Positions 41,879 through 53,466 of a stretch of 64,000 nucleotides of DNA are shown here, piece by piece (position 1 is the first letter of the stretch; every line of letters begins with the position of its first letter). The stretch lies in the NCBI RefSeq assembly GCF_047496725.1, contig NC_132981.1, forward strand, positions 11,417,501 through 11,481,500, given 5' to 3'. The translations under genes and the position numbers were made by a program. The notes under the pieces are model-generated. The model worked only from the letters and a program-made list of their open reading frames with translations. It was not told the DNA's origin and made no database searches. Source of the DNA: Anoplolepis gracilipes (lineage: Eukaryota; Arthropoda; Insecta; Hymenoptera; Formicidae).

Positions 41879-42073
41879 TAAAAAAATTTATTTTAAATTT
41901 TATCGCAAATTATAGATCGTCTAAAGTGAGCTCATGTGTGTGTGTGTGTGTGGGGGGGTGTGTGTGTATACGCACACACACACCCCCCCCCCCCACACAC
42001 ACACACACACACACACATGAGCTCACTTTAGACGATCTATAATTTGCGATAAAATTTAAAATAAATTTTTTTA
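41879..42073. repeat. Near-perfect palindrome (hairpin) of about 195 bp
   Basis: The outer 57-60 bp of each arm are exact reverse complements, running from TAAAAAAATTTATTTTAAAT at 41879 to a segment ending at 42073 and including GATCGTCTAAAGTGAGCTCATG. The inner parts are (GT)n-(G)n-(GT)n on the left and the matching (CA)n-(C)n-(CA)n on the right, differing only in run length. It sits about 55 bp past a poly(A) signal of aminotransferase copy B. No coding frame. The lack of substitutions points to a recent origin, gene conversion between arms, or an assembly artefact. Confidence 0.85.
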
Positions 42074-42126
42074 TTTATCATGCGTATCATATACTATATG
42101 TGTATTTTATGTCTTAAAATATTCTC

Positions 42127-42132
42127 TTTATT
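42127..42132 (-). terminator. Poly(A) signal AATAAA (minus strand), ornithine aminotransferase copy B
   Basis: TTTATT on the plus strand, about 140 nt downstream of the copy B stop codon. Confidence 0.45.
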
Positions 42133-42272
42133 ACATGACGTATAAAAAAATTATCATTAGGATTCTGTTTCGAATTTTGTCACGAATTATGTAAATTGTC
42201 TAAAATAGACTTTTATAATATAATAATAAAAACATAATATACTTTAAAGCAATTATTTATATCGAATATCTG

Positions 42273-44299
42273 TTAATTATAAGTAAGAATAGTCTTCGAA
42301 ATAATATCCGCGCATTCACGTATTTGGTCTTCCGTAATAACTAACGGCGGTGCCAAACGAATAATGTGGCCATGTGTTGGTTTTGCTAGAAGCCCTTGTT
42401 CCTTCAGTTTCAAACAGATATCCATAGCATCGATCTTTTTGTTGATAACGATAGCATTCAAAAGACCCTTTCCTCTCACTAGAGTAACTATGTCTTTCGG
42501 TAGCTTGTTCAGTTCATCCCTGAGCACATGTCCGAGTTTTTCCGCATTCTCAGCAAGTTTTTCTTCTTCCAGAACACGAAGTGCCTCGTGAGCGATCCTG
42601 CATCCCAGAGGATTGCCACCGTAGGTGGATCCATGCTCGCCAGGTTTGATGGTGAGCATAACAGAGTCATTTGCCAACACACCGGAAACTGGATAAAATC
42701 CTCCAGACAAAGCTTTACCAAGGATCAGGATATCTGGTTTTACGTTCTCGTGATCAACAGCAAGTCGCTTTCCTGTTCTCGCTAAACCAGTCTGCACTTC
42801 GTCCGCGATCCATAGGACATTATTCTTTGTACAGAGTTCTCTGATTCCACTCAGGTATCCATCCTTTTTGAAACAAAGACATTATTTAAAGATGAAACTT
42901 GAAAATCTTTAAATTAATTCTTACGCTTAAAATGTTTGCATGGGATTATTACCTTAGGAACCACAACACCAGCTTCACCTTGGATAGGCTCTACCATAAA
43001 AGCGCAAACATTTGGATCAGCGAGAACTTGCTCGAGCGTCGGGAGATCGTCGTAAGGAACAATCTCAAAGCCTGGCATGAATGGCCCGAAGCCGTTGTAG
43101 CTAGTCGGATCGGTGCTCGAGGAAACAGCACTCATAGTTCTTCCCCAAAAATTGCCTTCCGCGAATATTATTTTGGCTTGATTCTCCGGTATACCCTTGC
43201 AGGAATATCCCCATTTACGTGCCAATTTGCATGATGTTTCGCCACCTTCCACACCAGTATTCATCGGTAGCCACTTGTCATATCTAAATTATTAAAAAAC
43301 TTAAATATAGCTAAATAATTTTTCGCGACGCCTAATGATAAATATTACAAAATTGTACAATTATATACATTTTTCAGAAGAAATATTTGTACAATAGCTT
43401 TCTTTCCAAAAGTTTTTTATTTATCAGTGATGTAATAGAAACAAAATTTTATCGATTGTGCTTCTTTATTTAATAAGTCATCTGATTGCATTAGTTTTAA
43501 GATATTCAATTTTGTCTTATATTCCAAGCCTTATTATTTCTGAAATATTAATAAGATTTTTCAAAATAACATTAAATGCATCTTTTATGTAGATTACACC
43601 GTTATTTGTAGATTATCATATTATTGTTGCCTTTAAACACGAATTTCATGCTGACACGTTATCAATTAATCTTATCAATATAGACTCAGGTTTTAAAGAT
43701 AGCACACACACATACCCGAAAAGTTTCGTAATATATTCCTCGAATTCACCCAAAATATCGGAATAAAACGCTCTAGACGTTAGAGTTAAAGATTTTGCTT
43801 GATCGATCATCGCTTTGTATATTCTTGGATGGCAGTGGCCTTGATTAACTGCCGAATAAGCACTTAGAAAATCAAAATACCGTTTACCCTCGACGTCCCA
43901 CATAAAAACACCCTGAGCTTTGCATAGGGCTACGGGAATTGGATGGTAATTATGAGCTCCATATTTTGATTCACGATCGAATATTTGTTGAGATGTAAGA
44001 TTTCTACAACATTGAATTCTCTAAAAAAAATAAAGATATATTTAAATTGATTAATTCTTAACATTTTAAAATATAAAGCCTTATTATTATTAAAGTTAAT
44101 TAAAAAACGATTTAAAATAACATCCAATTTTTATGTGTGTATTTAATTATATTAACTATAATTATTCTATAAGACAAGGATACATGAAAAACATGATAAA
44201 ATTAGTATTATTTATACATATTACCTGAGATTGAGAACATGATAATATTCTTGCCGATCCTTTAATATTTAGCAGCCCTATTCTCGTTAATAGGTCCAT
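42273..44299 (-). CDS. Oat: Ornithine aminotransferase, mitochondrial (copy B), complete
   Basis: Four coding exons in transcript order: 44299-44225, 44020-43716, 43283-42953 and 42863-42273 (433 aa; human OAT is about 439). It converts ornithine plus 2-oxoglutarate to glutamate semialdehyde plus glutamate in the mitochondrial matrix, using PLP. The first exon encodes a short basic presequence. Diagnostic motifs are canonical: KYGAHNYHP with Tyr50 (human Y55), FLSAYSAVNQGH with Tyr80 (human Y85), NFWGR, PIQGEAGVVVP, DEVQTGLARTG, PLP lysine K287 in ILILGKALSGG, and EHGSTYGGNPLG. The last exon carries 197 codons without introns, while copy A has three exons over the same stretch. The N-terminal intron after residue 25 is absent from copy A. 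Same orientation as copy A, about 2.3 kb apart: an old tandem pair. Confidence 0.96.
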
Positions 44300-44628
44300 T
44301 AGAAATTATTGAGGTACTTGGTTGTAAGATGCAATATGACGACAATATGCTGCGGAATGACGACCGAGAAATTTGATATTATAGAGTTTCCTGATCATAA
44401 GCTTAAGTGGTCGTAAAGCATTTACGAACAGCTACTGTTCTGTAAAATTATGATAAAGTGTAACTTCGCCAGAAGCAATTTTATATTTTATATTTTTACT
44501 TTTGAAATATTAATTTAAATATTTACCAAAGAGAAAATATTTCTAGTTTATCTATTTATTATCAGAGAAACTATACAATAATTATATATTATATAATTAT
44601 ATATTATATAAATATTTAAACATTTTTT

Positions 44629-44664
<36 letters not shown>

Positions 44665-46409
44665 GCGACAGTTTTGTTAATTATTTTTTTTCTTAATCCT
44701 TCAAAGACAATTATTATGTATAAGGAATTTTAGATCAGTTATATTAATTTATACCTTTATTTTATCCTAATTATGTCTTTATCATTATCTTTATATTTTA
44801 ATTTTTATTTTTAGATATTAAAAATATAAAGAAAAATGATTTGATAAAACATCTTCCTAGCAAAATATCATATTTTATTCCTAATAAAATTTTTAGTTAG
44901 AATTAATATTAATGAATTAACAAAATAATGTATTATAATTCTTACAGATCACTGTCGCTAACATGATGATACATACATGAATCAACTTACCCCAGTAACT
45001 CATCTAGTCAGACTGTGATGGATATAAATATGTTTTTCTTGTGCTGCTAGTTCGTTTTATTTATCTTAATCACACTGTGCTAAGGATAACATCATATTAT
45101 ATATATCTTTCTCTTGCTTACACTTACGTCAATATAGTCATTACTTTTCCCATTGATACATCTGTCCTTGTCGTGCGTATTATCGCTGATAGCAGTAATA
45201 ACACTCATGATATGCTTATATATATGTATATATAAAGGCGACTCTTACGCAAAATAAATAAATAATTTTTCCAGTTATATTTTTTCTTCGATAAATATAA
45301 GATTAACAGTTTCAGGTTTCTAATAATAAAATGTTGTTATTAAAAAAACTTGCTATTATTGTATATTTTCAGTTGAAAACATAATAACTATTAAGCTTTA
45401 TATACTACTACAAGTAATAATTATTCGATATACAAAATTTACATTCCTAACGAAAAAATGTTGGATAATTTTATTTGTGGAAACATAAATTTGCTGTTGA
45501 AGTAAAATCGTTTATCATAAAATAATAGTTAACAGCAGCAAACTGCACTTTGCTCTTGCAAAATTGCTATTAAAAATCAATTTATTATTAGCATAAAACA
45601 TATATATGTGCGTATATATTTGGAATCATATCTACGCGATATGAAAAAAATTTATTTTGGACACGATAAAAATCTTAACGAATTTATATAAATAGTTTTT
45701 GATATTTTTACTACATATATATAAAAATTATTAAGTTTATATAAAAAAAACTGCTAACTTTCTGTTTATCACAAAATACAAAAAATAAAAACTTTTTCTA
45801 TTTAATTTAATAACTTTTAATAACTTTTGTTTGAGAATTTCAAAAGTGTATAATAAAATTTCTAAGAAACATTTTCGCGGCGCGTTACTAATATGTATAT
45901 ATTTTAATATCAAACTATATATATTTGCAATTATTTGTATTATCACTGAAATTTTACTTAGTCTCAGCAAAAAAAAATATTGAATTGTTACTTATATTAA
46001 TTAGTGTAATTGGATTTATACATACGTACATGTAGATTACATACTTATTAATTGTAAGTAAAGTGTTCTTTTTTAAATTGTATCATTTGAGTATTGTTAT
46101 CGACCGGATGGTTCATGTCCATGCTAAATTCATTACGAATAATTTGAAAAGTATACGAAAATATATATTATGGGTTTGCTAATATATTTCATTATATATT
46201 ATTTTAGCTACGCTAATCTTTTTTCATTTTAATACATGTTATGGATAACAATATATATGTACTATTAGAAAAATTATTAAAGTTATTTTATGTACATATA
46301 TATATATATATATATTATTAATGTATATAATATAAATTTACATATTTATAATAATAACATATATATATTATTATTAAAACATTTTTTTACAAAATTATTG
46401 AAATTATTA

Positions 46410-46470
<61 letters not shown>

Positions 46471-46870
46471 AATATTATTCTAATTGTAAGATTCAGTACG
46501 TACAATTAATTATATTTGAAGATTTCTATTTTTCACAAATAATCGTTAACGCCATTGACATAATTTTCGTTACATATGTTTGTTATTCAGTATAATAAAT
46601 GTAACAAGATAAAATAGAATCATCGTACAGTTCGTACACTGCAAGTATAAGATTGGTTTAATTAAAAGCACTTTACGCATTATATTTCATATAATCACAT
46701 TTCACGTACACGCTTTTAAAATGCGTTAAATGTATCTAATAATAATATATATTTTAGTTAGGAAATTTTACATACATTTTAGAATTACTTGATGTATATA
46801 TTCTAATGCAAGAAATTTTATTACACAGTGTAATGCGTATTTGTTACTTTTAGCGCGAGGAGTGTGGGGG
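44300..46870. other. AT-rich intergenic DNA
   Basis: No coding exon recognised. It presumably contains the aminotransferase copy B promoter just right of 44300. Simple repeats: (GA)n 44640-44663, (TA)n about 46296-46315 and a long (TA)n at about 46413-46466. Open frames are low-complexity. Confidence 0.55.
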
Positions 46871-46877
46871 GGGATGA

Positions 46878-46879
<2 letters not shown>

Positions 46880-46963
<84 letters not shown>
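46880..46963. repeat. (GA)n microsatellite next to a promoter-like island
   Basis: An uninterrupted GA run of about 84 bp, placed about 35 bp before the CpG-rich stretch that begins near 47000. Confidence 0.95.
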
Positions 46964-46967
<4 letters not shown>

Positions 46968-46974
46968 GAGCGAG

Positions 46975-47240
46975 CGAGCATATTCTCCCTTCTCCTTGAC
47001 GTCACGTGTTACGTAGTAAGAGAGGGGAGAACGTACGGCGTGACAGCCGCGAGTCATTCATTCCGAGTCTAGCGGGCGTACTGTCAGTGCGCGCACGTGC
47101 TTTTACTCCGGCGCCGGCGCCGGCATGTGCGTCTTACGTCCGCGTTCGGTCACCTCTCCTCTGGGTTGAGCGCCGTAAATTCTTTCTCTCGACGATAATA
47201 CATGCATATAATATTACTACGTGATAAATCTTAACGTTAA
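46975..47240 (+). promoter_or_regulatory. CpG-rich promoter-like island with fused CRE and E-box
   Basis: The sequence TGACGTCACGTG (46997-47008) fuses a CRE palindrome with a CACGTG E-box. A GCGCCGGCGCCGGC tract near 47110-47125 and many CpGs follow. The GC content is exceptional against its AT-rich flanks. Plus-strand splice donors near 48387 and 48736 suggest a rightward transcript, but no protein product is recognised. A bidirectional promoter serving the aminotransferase gene is also possible. Confidence 0.4.
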
Positions 47241-48309
47241 AATACGTCTAAATTCCGAAATACGTAAATAAAATAATAACATATACATAGCATTCGGCCT
47301 TGATCACATATAGCGCGCTATTGTTTACATTTGTCTTGACTTCATCGCGATCATTTTCGTTCATATAATTCTGATTTCGATCACGACATTGTTGTCGGGA
47401 ATCGTATTTGATGCCGACTAAATGGGATTCTCTCAGCGTTGCTTTCCAGTGAAAATAAATGATTGATTGAAGAAGATGTCGAATCGATGTCGTTTATCAG
47501 CGTTTATTTGCGTTTTTTCAATCATCATTTCTTGCTGGGCAACAACGTTTACACATCTCAGTATCGCGACTGAGGTGAATTTACGTCGACCTACGATTAC
47601 GTCGGTTGCGTAGGTAGACGTAGGTTCGTATATAGAGAGATACATGAACACGCGGTTAATAGTGAGCTAACGCTCGATAATCGGTTGTTGAGCACAGTCT
47701 GCTTTGACAAATAGATTTCGGTCCCAATCGATTAAAGGTCGATCGATTATTAGAATAAATCGTTGATGGGTCCCTTTTCTTGCACCGTCTATCAGCAATA
47801 CGTATCGTATTGATGATGACTGGAGGATTGAGGTCATGATTTTCGCTCGGTAAAGAGGTCCGATCCATTTGATAAATATTCAGATTATTGAATATTCATG
47901 AAATGGGTGTTCTCTCTTGATCCGTCTACCTGTCTTATGATGTATCATATCTGTATGATAGACACATATGCTCATCTGAAATCGTGCCTAACGAGTTTGA
48001 GTCGGCCTGAGATGAGGACCTGCACGAACGAGATTTGAGCGAACCTCATTCGCGATCGATTCCCTCGATCTTTCGTCTTCTTCCGCTTCGGACTTAACTC
48101 TTGCTCGGAGTTTGGTCGTGACCGACTTGTCGACTTCAAGTATGATTCTCGTGCATGATGAAATGGGATTTTCGATCGTTCTAAAATTCGGGAGTGTCGT
48201 TAAACTATCGCGCGTTTTACTTTTACTTTTGTATGGTTTAAAATATCGTGTGATTTTTCTATTGTACGATTTAAACAAATTAAAAAAAGTATCGTGCGTG
48301 TAAAACAAT

Positions 48310-48386
48310 ATGACTCCTGACAACTCTGATCTGAAAGGAGGAGGAGGCCTAGGAGAGGCATCTGGCATCGGCGGAGCAACCCTAAG
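48310..48386 (+). other. Candidate 5' exon of an unrecognised plus-strand transcript
   Basis: An ATG at 48310, with A at -3 and an in-frame TAA just upstream, opens MTPDNSDLKGGGGLGEASGIG and continues a few residues to a good donor (CCTAAG followed by GTAAAT). Without splicing the frame ends right after the donor. Another plausible untranslated exon (about 48698-48735, acceptor TTACAG, donor GTGAGT) lies downstream; joining the two would hit a stop at once. So this is either the start of a gene with distant exons, a short upstream ORF, or part of a non-coding RNA. The peptide is not recognised. Confidence 0.2.
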
Positions 48387-48775
48387 GTAAATATTATTTG
48401 TATATTATTATTTTGTATATTAATTATTATAAATCACGCATACAAATTAATTCGATTTATTTATTGAATGATTTGAATGAGAGAAACTCAGAGATAAAGG
48501 CTTTTATAGAAATTTTATAAAAGTTTTTAATTAAAAAAAATAATTTATTTTAATTTATAAAATTATTCCATATTTATATATATCTGCTTATTAATGTACG
48601 CATCGAATATAAAATTTGATGAGTACAATAATAAATTCTTGAATACTAATTATTTTAAACACTGCTATAATTTGGACTTTATATTTATATGTTACAGATA
48701 ACGTAACTTCAATATCGACAACTCCGCTGTTGCGCTTCAGTGTCGGTGAGTGAAAAAAAAAGCTTTTATTATATT

Positions 48776-48853
48776 TTAAAGCAACGGATTTGTGTAGAGA
48801 CATATAGATTGATAGACTTGAAGATGTAGATGTAGATAAATTCGTTGCTTTAA
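48776..48853. mobile_element. Short TTAA-flanked inverted repeat
   Basis: Begins TTAAAGCAACGGATTTG and ends AAATTCGTTGCTTTAA, giving arms of about 14 bp with one or two mismatches around about 50 bp. The TTAA at both ends fits a miniature piggyBac-like relic, but the element is very small. Confidence 0.35.
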
Positions 48854-49188
48854 CCTTCGGACGGCGAGATAGCCACGTGCGTGGCGAACTCTGAATCAAT
48901 TTTAAATCATAGAAAAAATTTGTTTTATTCTTTTATTATATTCTAAGATAAAAATTTTATATTAAATTTTTAATTCATTTTTTAAACTTTTATTATAATA
49001 GAAATATTATTTGTATATAAAAATGAAAATGAAGAAAAAGGAAAAATATTTTTAAATACATATATTTCTTGCAATATTATGCAAGACATACATAAAATAA
49101 TTTCAATATTTTTTATATATAAATATATAAGTTTTATCAAACAATTTTAAAGATACGGATATCTTTGACTCACGCCGACAGAGGGTTT
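48850..49188. mobile_element. Possible piggyBac-like MITE relic
   Basis: The left end reads TTAACCTTCGGACGGCG and the right end, inverted, reads AAACCCTCTGTCGGCGTGAG. The shared CCYTC-GNCGGCG pattern with a TTAA at the left edge suggests degraded terminal inverted repeats. The interior of about 300 bp is AT-rich without open frames. It shares its left TTAA with the smaller repeat above. Confidence 0.35.
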
Positions 49189-49189
49189 G

Positions 49190-50041
49190 TATGCATGGTA
49201 ATATATTTGACATGTATATGATTATTTATATTTTGCGACTTTTGATGACTGAACGACATGTCTAAAAAAGGATCGTACTGTCATACAATCGTAATATTAA
49301 TTCTAAACGATCCTAAACGAATAAAAGTCCTCTTATTTGACGGCGATAATTATTAATCGGCAGTAGGAGGAGAATCTTTTTCTTCGATCCTTGGCTCGTC
49401 GAAGAAATCGAGTTAAAATGGCCAGGAGCAACAAAGGTAGGTCCGACTGGCCAGAAGTAACAAAGGTAGGTGCAACTAACTTAAAAAGTTTGTGGTCAAT
49501 ACTGGCCAAAATACGTCAAAGATATATTATGTGATTGCGAATTCCCAATTAGGGCTCCCCAAACCGTTATATCACGGGATTTTGCGTAGCACATATAGAG
49601 TGAGATGTGTTAGGACTATTAGAACAAGAAAAAAATGTAATTATAACATTATAAATTATAATTAAAAAGTTATGAAAAATTATAAAATTAAATTTATTTT
49701 AAGAAAATAAATTTAAATATTATAATTGTTTAGGGAAATAAAAAATTAATTAAATACAAATTGCGCATAAAAAAGATTAAAAAAAATAATTATAAAAAAA
49801 TTGTTAGGTAAAAATTAAATTTATATTAAAATAAAATGTCTAAATTTATATATTTATAATAAAATATAATTTAATTGTGAAAAACATAAAAAAGTAAAAT
49901 GTATAAGATACATGTGCATTATATGTATAATATTTTATTTATTATATATATTGTATAAGATTGTATAAAATAGATTTAAGTCGCATTATATGTATAACAT
50001 TGTATTTATTGTATAATATAGATGTAAATAATGTTATATGT

Positions 50042-50112
<71 letters not shown>

Positions 50113-50962
50113 TTATATATATAACATTAATATTGATTGCATATCTATTGTAGAAAAAAATCTGCTGTAAATTACACGAAAGTGAAAGAACACGTGCAAT
50201 AATACAAAATCCTATTGAAATTCCAAGTATTTTTAACTGACAATGAAAGAAACGTAATCGATTTTTATCGATAGATGAAGTTTATTGATAATTCTTTTGG
50301 TTACGATAGACTATCGGTTACGTACTAATAAATTTTACATTGGACGCATTAAGGACATTTTCGTGTAATTTGTATTTTGTATTTTTTAAATTATATTTTC
50401 CATTAAATGATACTAAAGTATCCTATTTTGTTGAATATATATTTGTAATATAATTCTATGTGGGGGGGTTCCCGTAATTCTATATGTAGCATACAATTAA
50501 TTATATATAATAATTATATTATTATATTATAATTACACATAGAAATAATTATATTATAATGTTTTCTTTGTTTTTTATATCTGTGCTTGGCTTTTCAAGC
50601 CTTTCTTTTCTTGTTTTTATTAATTTGGAGTTGAGAGTTTCATTATAGTTTTTATTAATAAATACTCGATCTCACATGTAAATCTTTAGAATAAATTTTT
50701 TTTCAAAACTTAGTCTTATAAAAAAATTTTGTTTTACACTTTCCATTTAATTGTATTTGCATAAGAAATTTTGTTTTAATTTTATTTGTTATATATGTCT
50801 GAGATTTCTATTATATATTTATAACTTTTAAATATCTTTTATATAAAATATTATGTAAAATTGCATTTATAAAATATACATATATTTAATAATATCAAAA
50901 TTTTACTCTCAAACAAATTTAGTTTGTTAAAAATAAAGTTGTTATTTATTTAATTCTTTCTC

Positions 50963-51020
<58 letters not shown>

Positions 51021-51480
51021 TTTTGCGAGAATAGTATTTTTTATATGCGCGTATATATACGTACAATAATTTCAATAATTTTGTAAAAAATATTTTAATA
51101 ATAAAACATAATATATATACATAAAATAATTTCTATATATGTATAGTGTACATATATATTTATTATTATCCATAAAATTAAATACATTAAATTAAATATA
51201 TTAAACATATGAAAAAGATTACGCGTAGCTACAATAATACGTAATGTAATATATATTAATAAACTTATAATTTCGTACTTTTCAAATCCACCAATTATAT
51301 GGATCTAGCATGGATATGAACCAACCAGTTGTTTTACCATGGCCCCGAAAAATAGATCTGGCCATGTAGTTCTCCGCTCTAAAATCTAGATCTAGATGGC
51401 GCTAACGTGCTGCAAGGAAAAAGCGTCATACCAAAAACGGTGATGTGGCCCCTCTCAAGCTACTCTTTGCTTATATATGT
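49190..51480. other. AT-rich intergenic DNA
   Basis: No coding exon recognised. A tandem pair of about 28-bp units ending AACAAAGGTAGGT lies at about 49422-49471. (TA)n runs occupy 50051-50104, and a (TC)n run spans about 50967-51018. A block of about 150 bp at 51290-51440 is more complex and may be an insertion of unknown type. A weak inverted repeat (TAATATAATTCTATGTG against CACATAGAAATAATTATATTA) lies at about 50447-50560. Confidence 0.5.
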
Positions 51481-51482
51481 TT

Positions 51483-51603
51483 ATTAGGCTGCGTTCCACT
51501 AAAGGATCGCAACGTTCACGAGTGTTGTCTATCTTTGTTTAATTTTCAGTGAAAAACAAGGATAAAATAATTTCACGAGCGTTAAGTGGAACGCATCTTA
51601 ATT
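51483..51603. mobile_element. Short foldback/MITE element with GCGTTCCACT termini
   Basis: Starts TTATTAGGCTGCGTTCCACT and ends AGTGGAACGCATCTTAAT, an inverted repeat of about 18 bp with few mismatches. The interior arms also pair imperfectly (CGTTCACGAG...CTTTGTTT against AAAACAAGG...TTTCACGAGCG). About 120 bp in total, no coding frame, family not recognised. It lies about 180 bp upstream of the CDCA7-like start codon. Confidence 0.55.
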
Positions 51604-51780
51604 GTAGGTTCTTTCCCGCCAAAAATGCGCGCGTGGATGCGCAGGACGATTTAAATTAATTTGAGATTTGAATTTAACTGCTTGAAACGGATTCTGGAAA
51701 ACTTGTCATCACAATATTGTTTACGAAAAACTCACAGAATCTTTTATTTGGATAAATTTTAATATCCTTTGATCAGACAC

Positions 51781-52906
51781 ATGGATGACATGGATGACAT
51801 GGATGAAAATGACTATGAAGCTCTTCGACAAAAAAATTTATCCGAGAGGAAGGCTTTTGTAAGTTTTTTCCTTCAACGAAACTATATAAATAACCTTACT
51901 TTTAAAAAGAAATTATACTTTGCATAATGTGTGAAGAATTTTAGTTATTTATAATATCACGTATTTTGTGTAGTTTGCAGGACTTTTTGAAGACATAAAG
52001 AAAGAAACAAGCGAAATTAAAGAATTAGAAAAGAAACGATTAGACGACCATAATATCGAAGATGCACCAGCCAAGAAGAGGCGTAGGACAGGAGATTTGG
52101 AAAATTTCAATGCTGGTAAAATACGTCTACAGTTTCGTCGAACATACAACACTAGAAGTAGGAAAAAGGTAACTGGAAACGATATATCTAATGATTCTGA
52201 AAATGAGAATGAAGACGATTTATCAGAATCCAAACACAATCGATCTAAATTAAAAGTTTTATTTCGATGGGCAAAGCCATCTCAACGTTCCATTGATTTA
52301 ATGAAAATGGGTGTATGCGATGTGGATGAAGAAGAAGAAGAATATACATCCGAGGATGACAGTTTTAATGAAAAAAAACAAAAACGGAGAGGTTATAGAA
52401 CAACAAAATCTGAATATGATCCTGAAAATATACCATCGGTAGATGAGATTACAGAAAAGATGTTAAACAACGTTGCAAGAAAATCTTCCAAGAAAATATA
52501 TTGTAAAATCAATGGCACATCCTGTCACCAATGTAGACAGAAAACTTTAGATACAAAAACAGTTTGCAGATCAGGAGAATGTGTAGGTGTTAGAGGACAA
52601 TTTTGTGGCCCATGTTTGAAAGGAAGATACGGTGAAAGCGCTATAGAAGCATTAAAAGATCCGGTAAATTTTACTTGTTATATCAATGCTGCATGCAAAA
52701 ATATTAGTGATTCAATTTTTATAACTTTAATTAATTGTAATTTTTAGGATTGGGCTTGTCCACCCTGTAGAGGCTTGTGTAATTGTAGTATATGTCGAAC
52801 TAGAAGCGGACTTCCTCCTACAGGACCGTTGGCCCTCGCTGTACAGGGAGAAGGATACTCGTCTGTTATGGCCTATTTGCAAGCAGCAGAAATCAATGAT
52901 GTATAA
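51781..52906 (+). CDS. CDCA7-like protein with 4CXXC (R1) zinc-finger domain, complete
   Basis: Three coding exons, phase 0: 51781-51858, 51974-52663 and 52748-52906 (308 aa). The protein starts with an acidic repeat (MDDMDDMDEN), has a basic nuclear-localisation-like cluster near residue 62 (AKKRRRT) and acidic stretches in the middle. It ends with the cysteine-rich zf-4CXXC_R1 domain: CHQC at 210-213, C224, C229, the near-invariant GVRGQFCGPCLKGRYGE block (C237, C240), and after the last intron WACPPCRGLCNCSIC (C260-C272). This domain defines CDCA7/CDCA7L, nuclear proteins that recruit and activate the HELLS remodeller, with human CDCA7 mutated in ICF syndrome. Two acceptor AGs exist before exon 2; only the upstream one keeps frame. 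Convergent with METTL25. Confidence 0.94.
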
Positions 52907-53395
52907 TGGAACATTCATTTCATATTTATGTCACATAATTAACTGCACAAGATTACTTATGTAAATATCAATATTGATTAACATTTTTTTTATTTAGTGA
53001 AAATTGAATTGAAAATTTTAGTTCATATTTTTAGACAGATTGAATGCCGAGTAAATTTTATGTGACTCACCTACATAAAAAATTTTTATTATTGAAAACA
53101 TTAATTATAATATGATTGAATTATTGTTTATATTATCATGCATATAATCAGGCATTTATTTTATTGATGATTTCCATTGATGACATTTATATATATTTTT
53201 ATACATTTTAATCAAAAATTTGAAAATTATTGGCTGAGAAAGTGTGATTTGCTTGTTATACAAGTATTTTAATTAGCTTTCTACAGATAAATCAAATGTC
53301 ATTGCTAGCAACATGTTATCTAGCAATTGTTTCTAATTTTGACAAATATGACAAATATTCCCAGTGAGTAAATTGATATTTGTACTATTAATTCA

Positions 53396-53401
53396 AATAA
53401 A
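53396..53401 (+). terminator. Poly(A) signal AATAAA, CDCA7-like gene
   Basis: AATAAA about 490 nt downstream of the stop codon. It lies only a few bases from a minus-strand signal at 53405-53410, so the convergent 3' ends may overlap. Confidence 0.4.
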
Positions 53402-53404
53402 TTT

Positions 53405-53410
53405 TTTATT
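53405..53410 (-). terminator. Poly(A) signal AATAAA (minus strand), METTL25-like gene
   Basis: TTTATT on the plus strand, about 57 nt past the METTL25-like stop codon. Confidence 0.45.
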
Positions 53411-53466
53411 CTCTTTTTCCTTCATCTTTTTATACTCTCCATATATCATCCCTGTATTTATTATAT

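Noticed and set aside
49422..49471. ATGGCCAGGAGCAACAAAG followed by GTAGGT as a coding first exon
   Set aside because: The motif is one unit of a short tandem duplication and no downstream exon in phase was found.
51300..51345. tRNA-like B-box (GGTTCATATCC on the minus strand), possible tRNA or SINE
   Set aside because: No cloverleaf can be drawn, no convincing A-box or terminator; left as part of an unexplained block.
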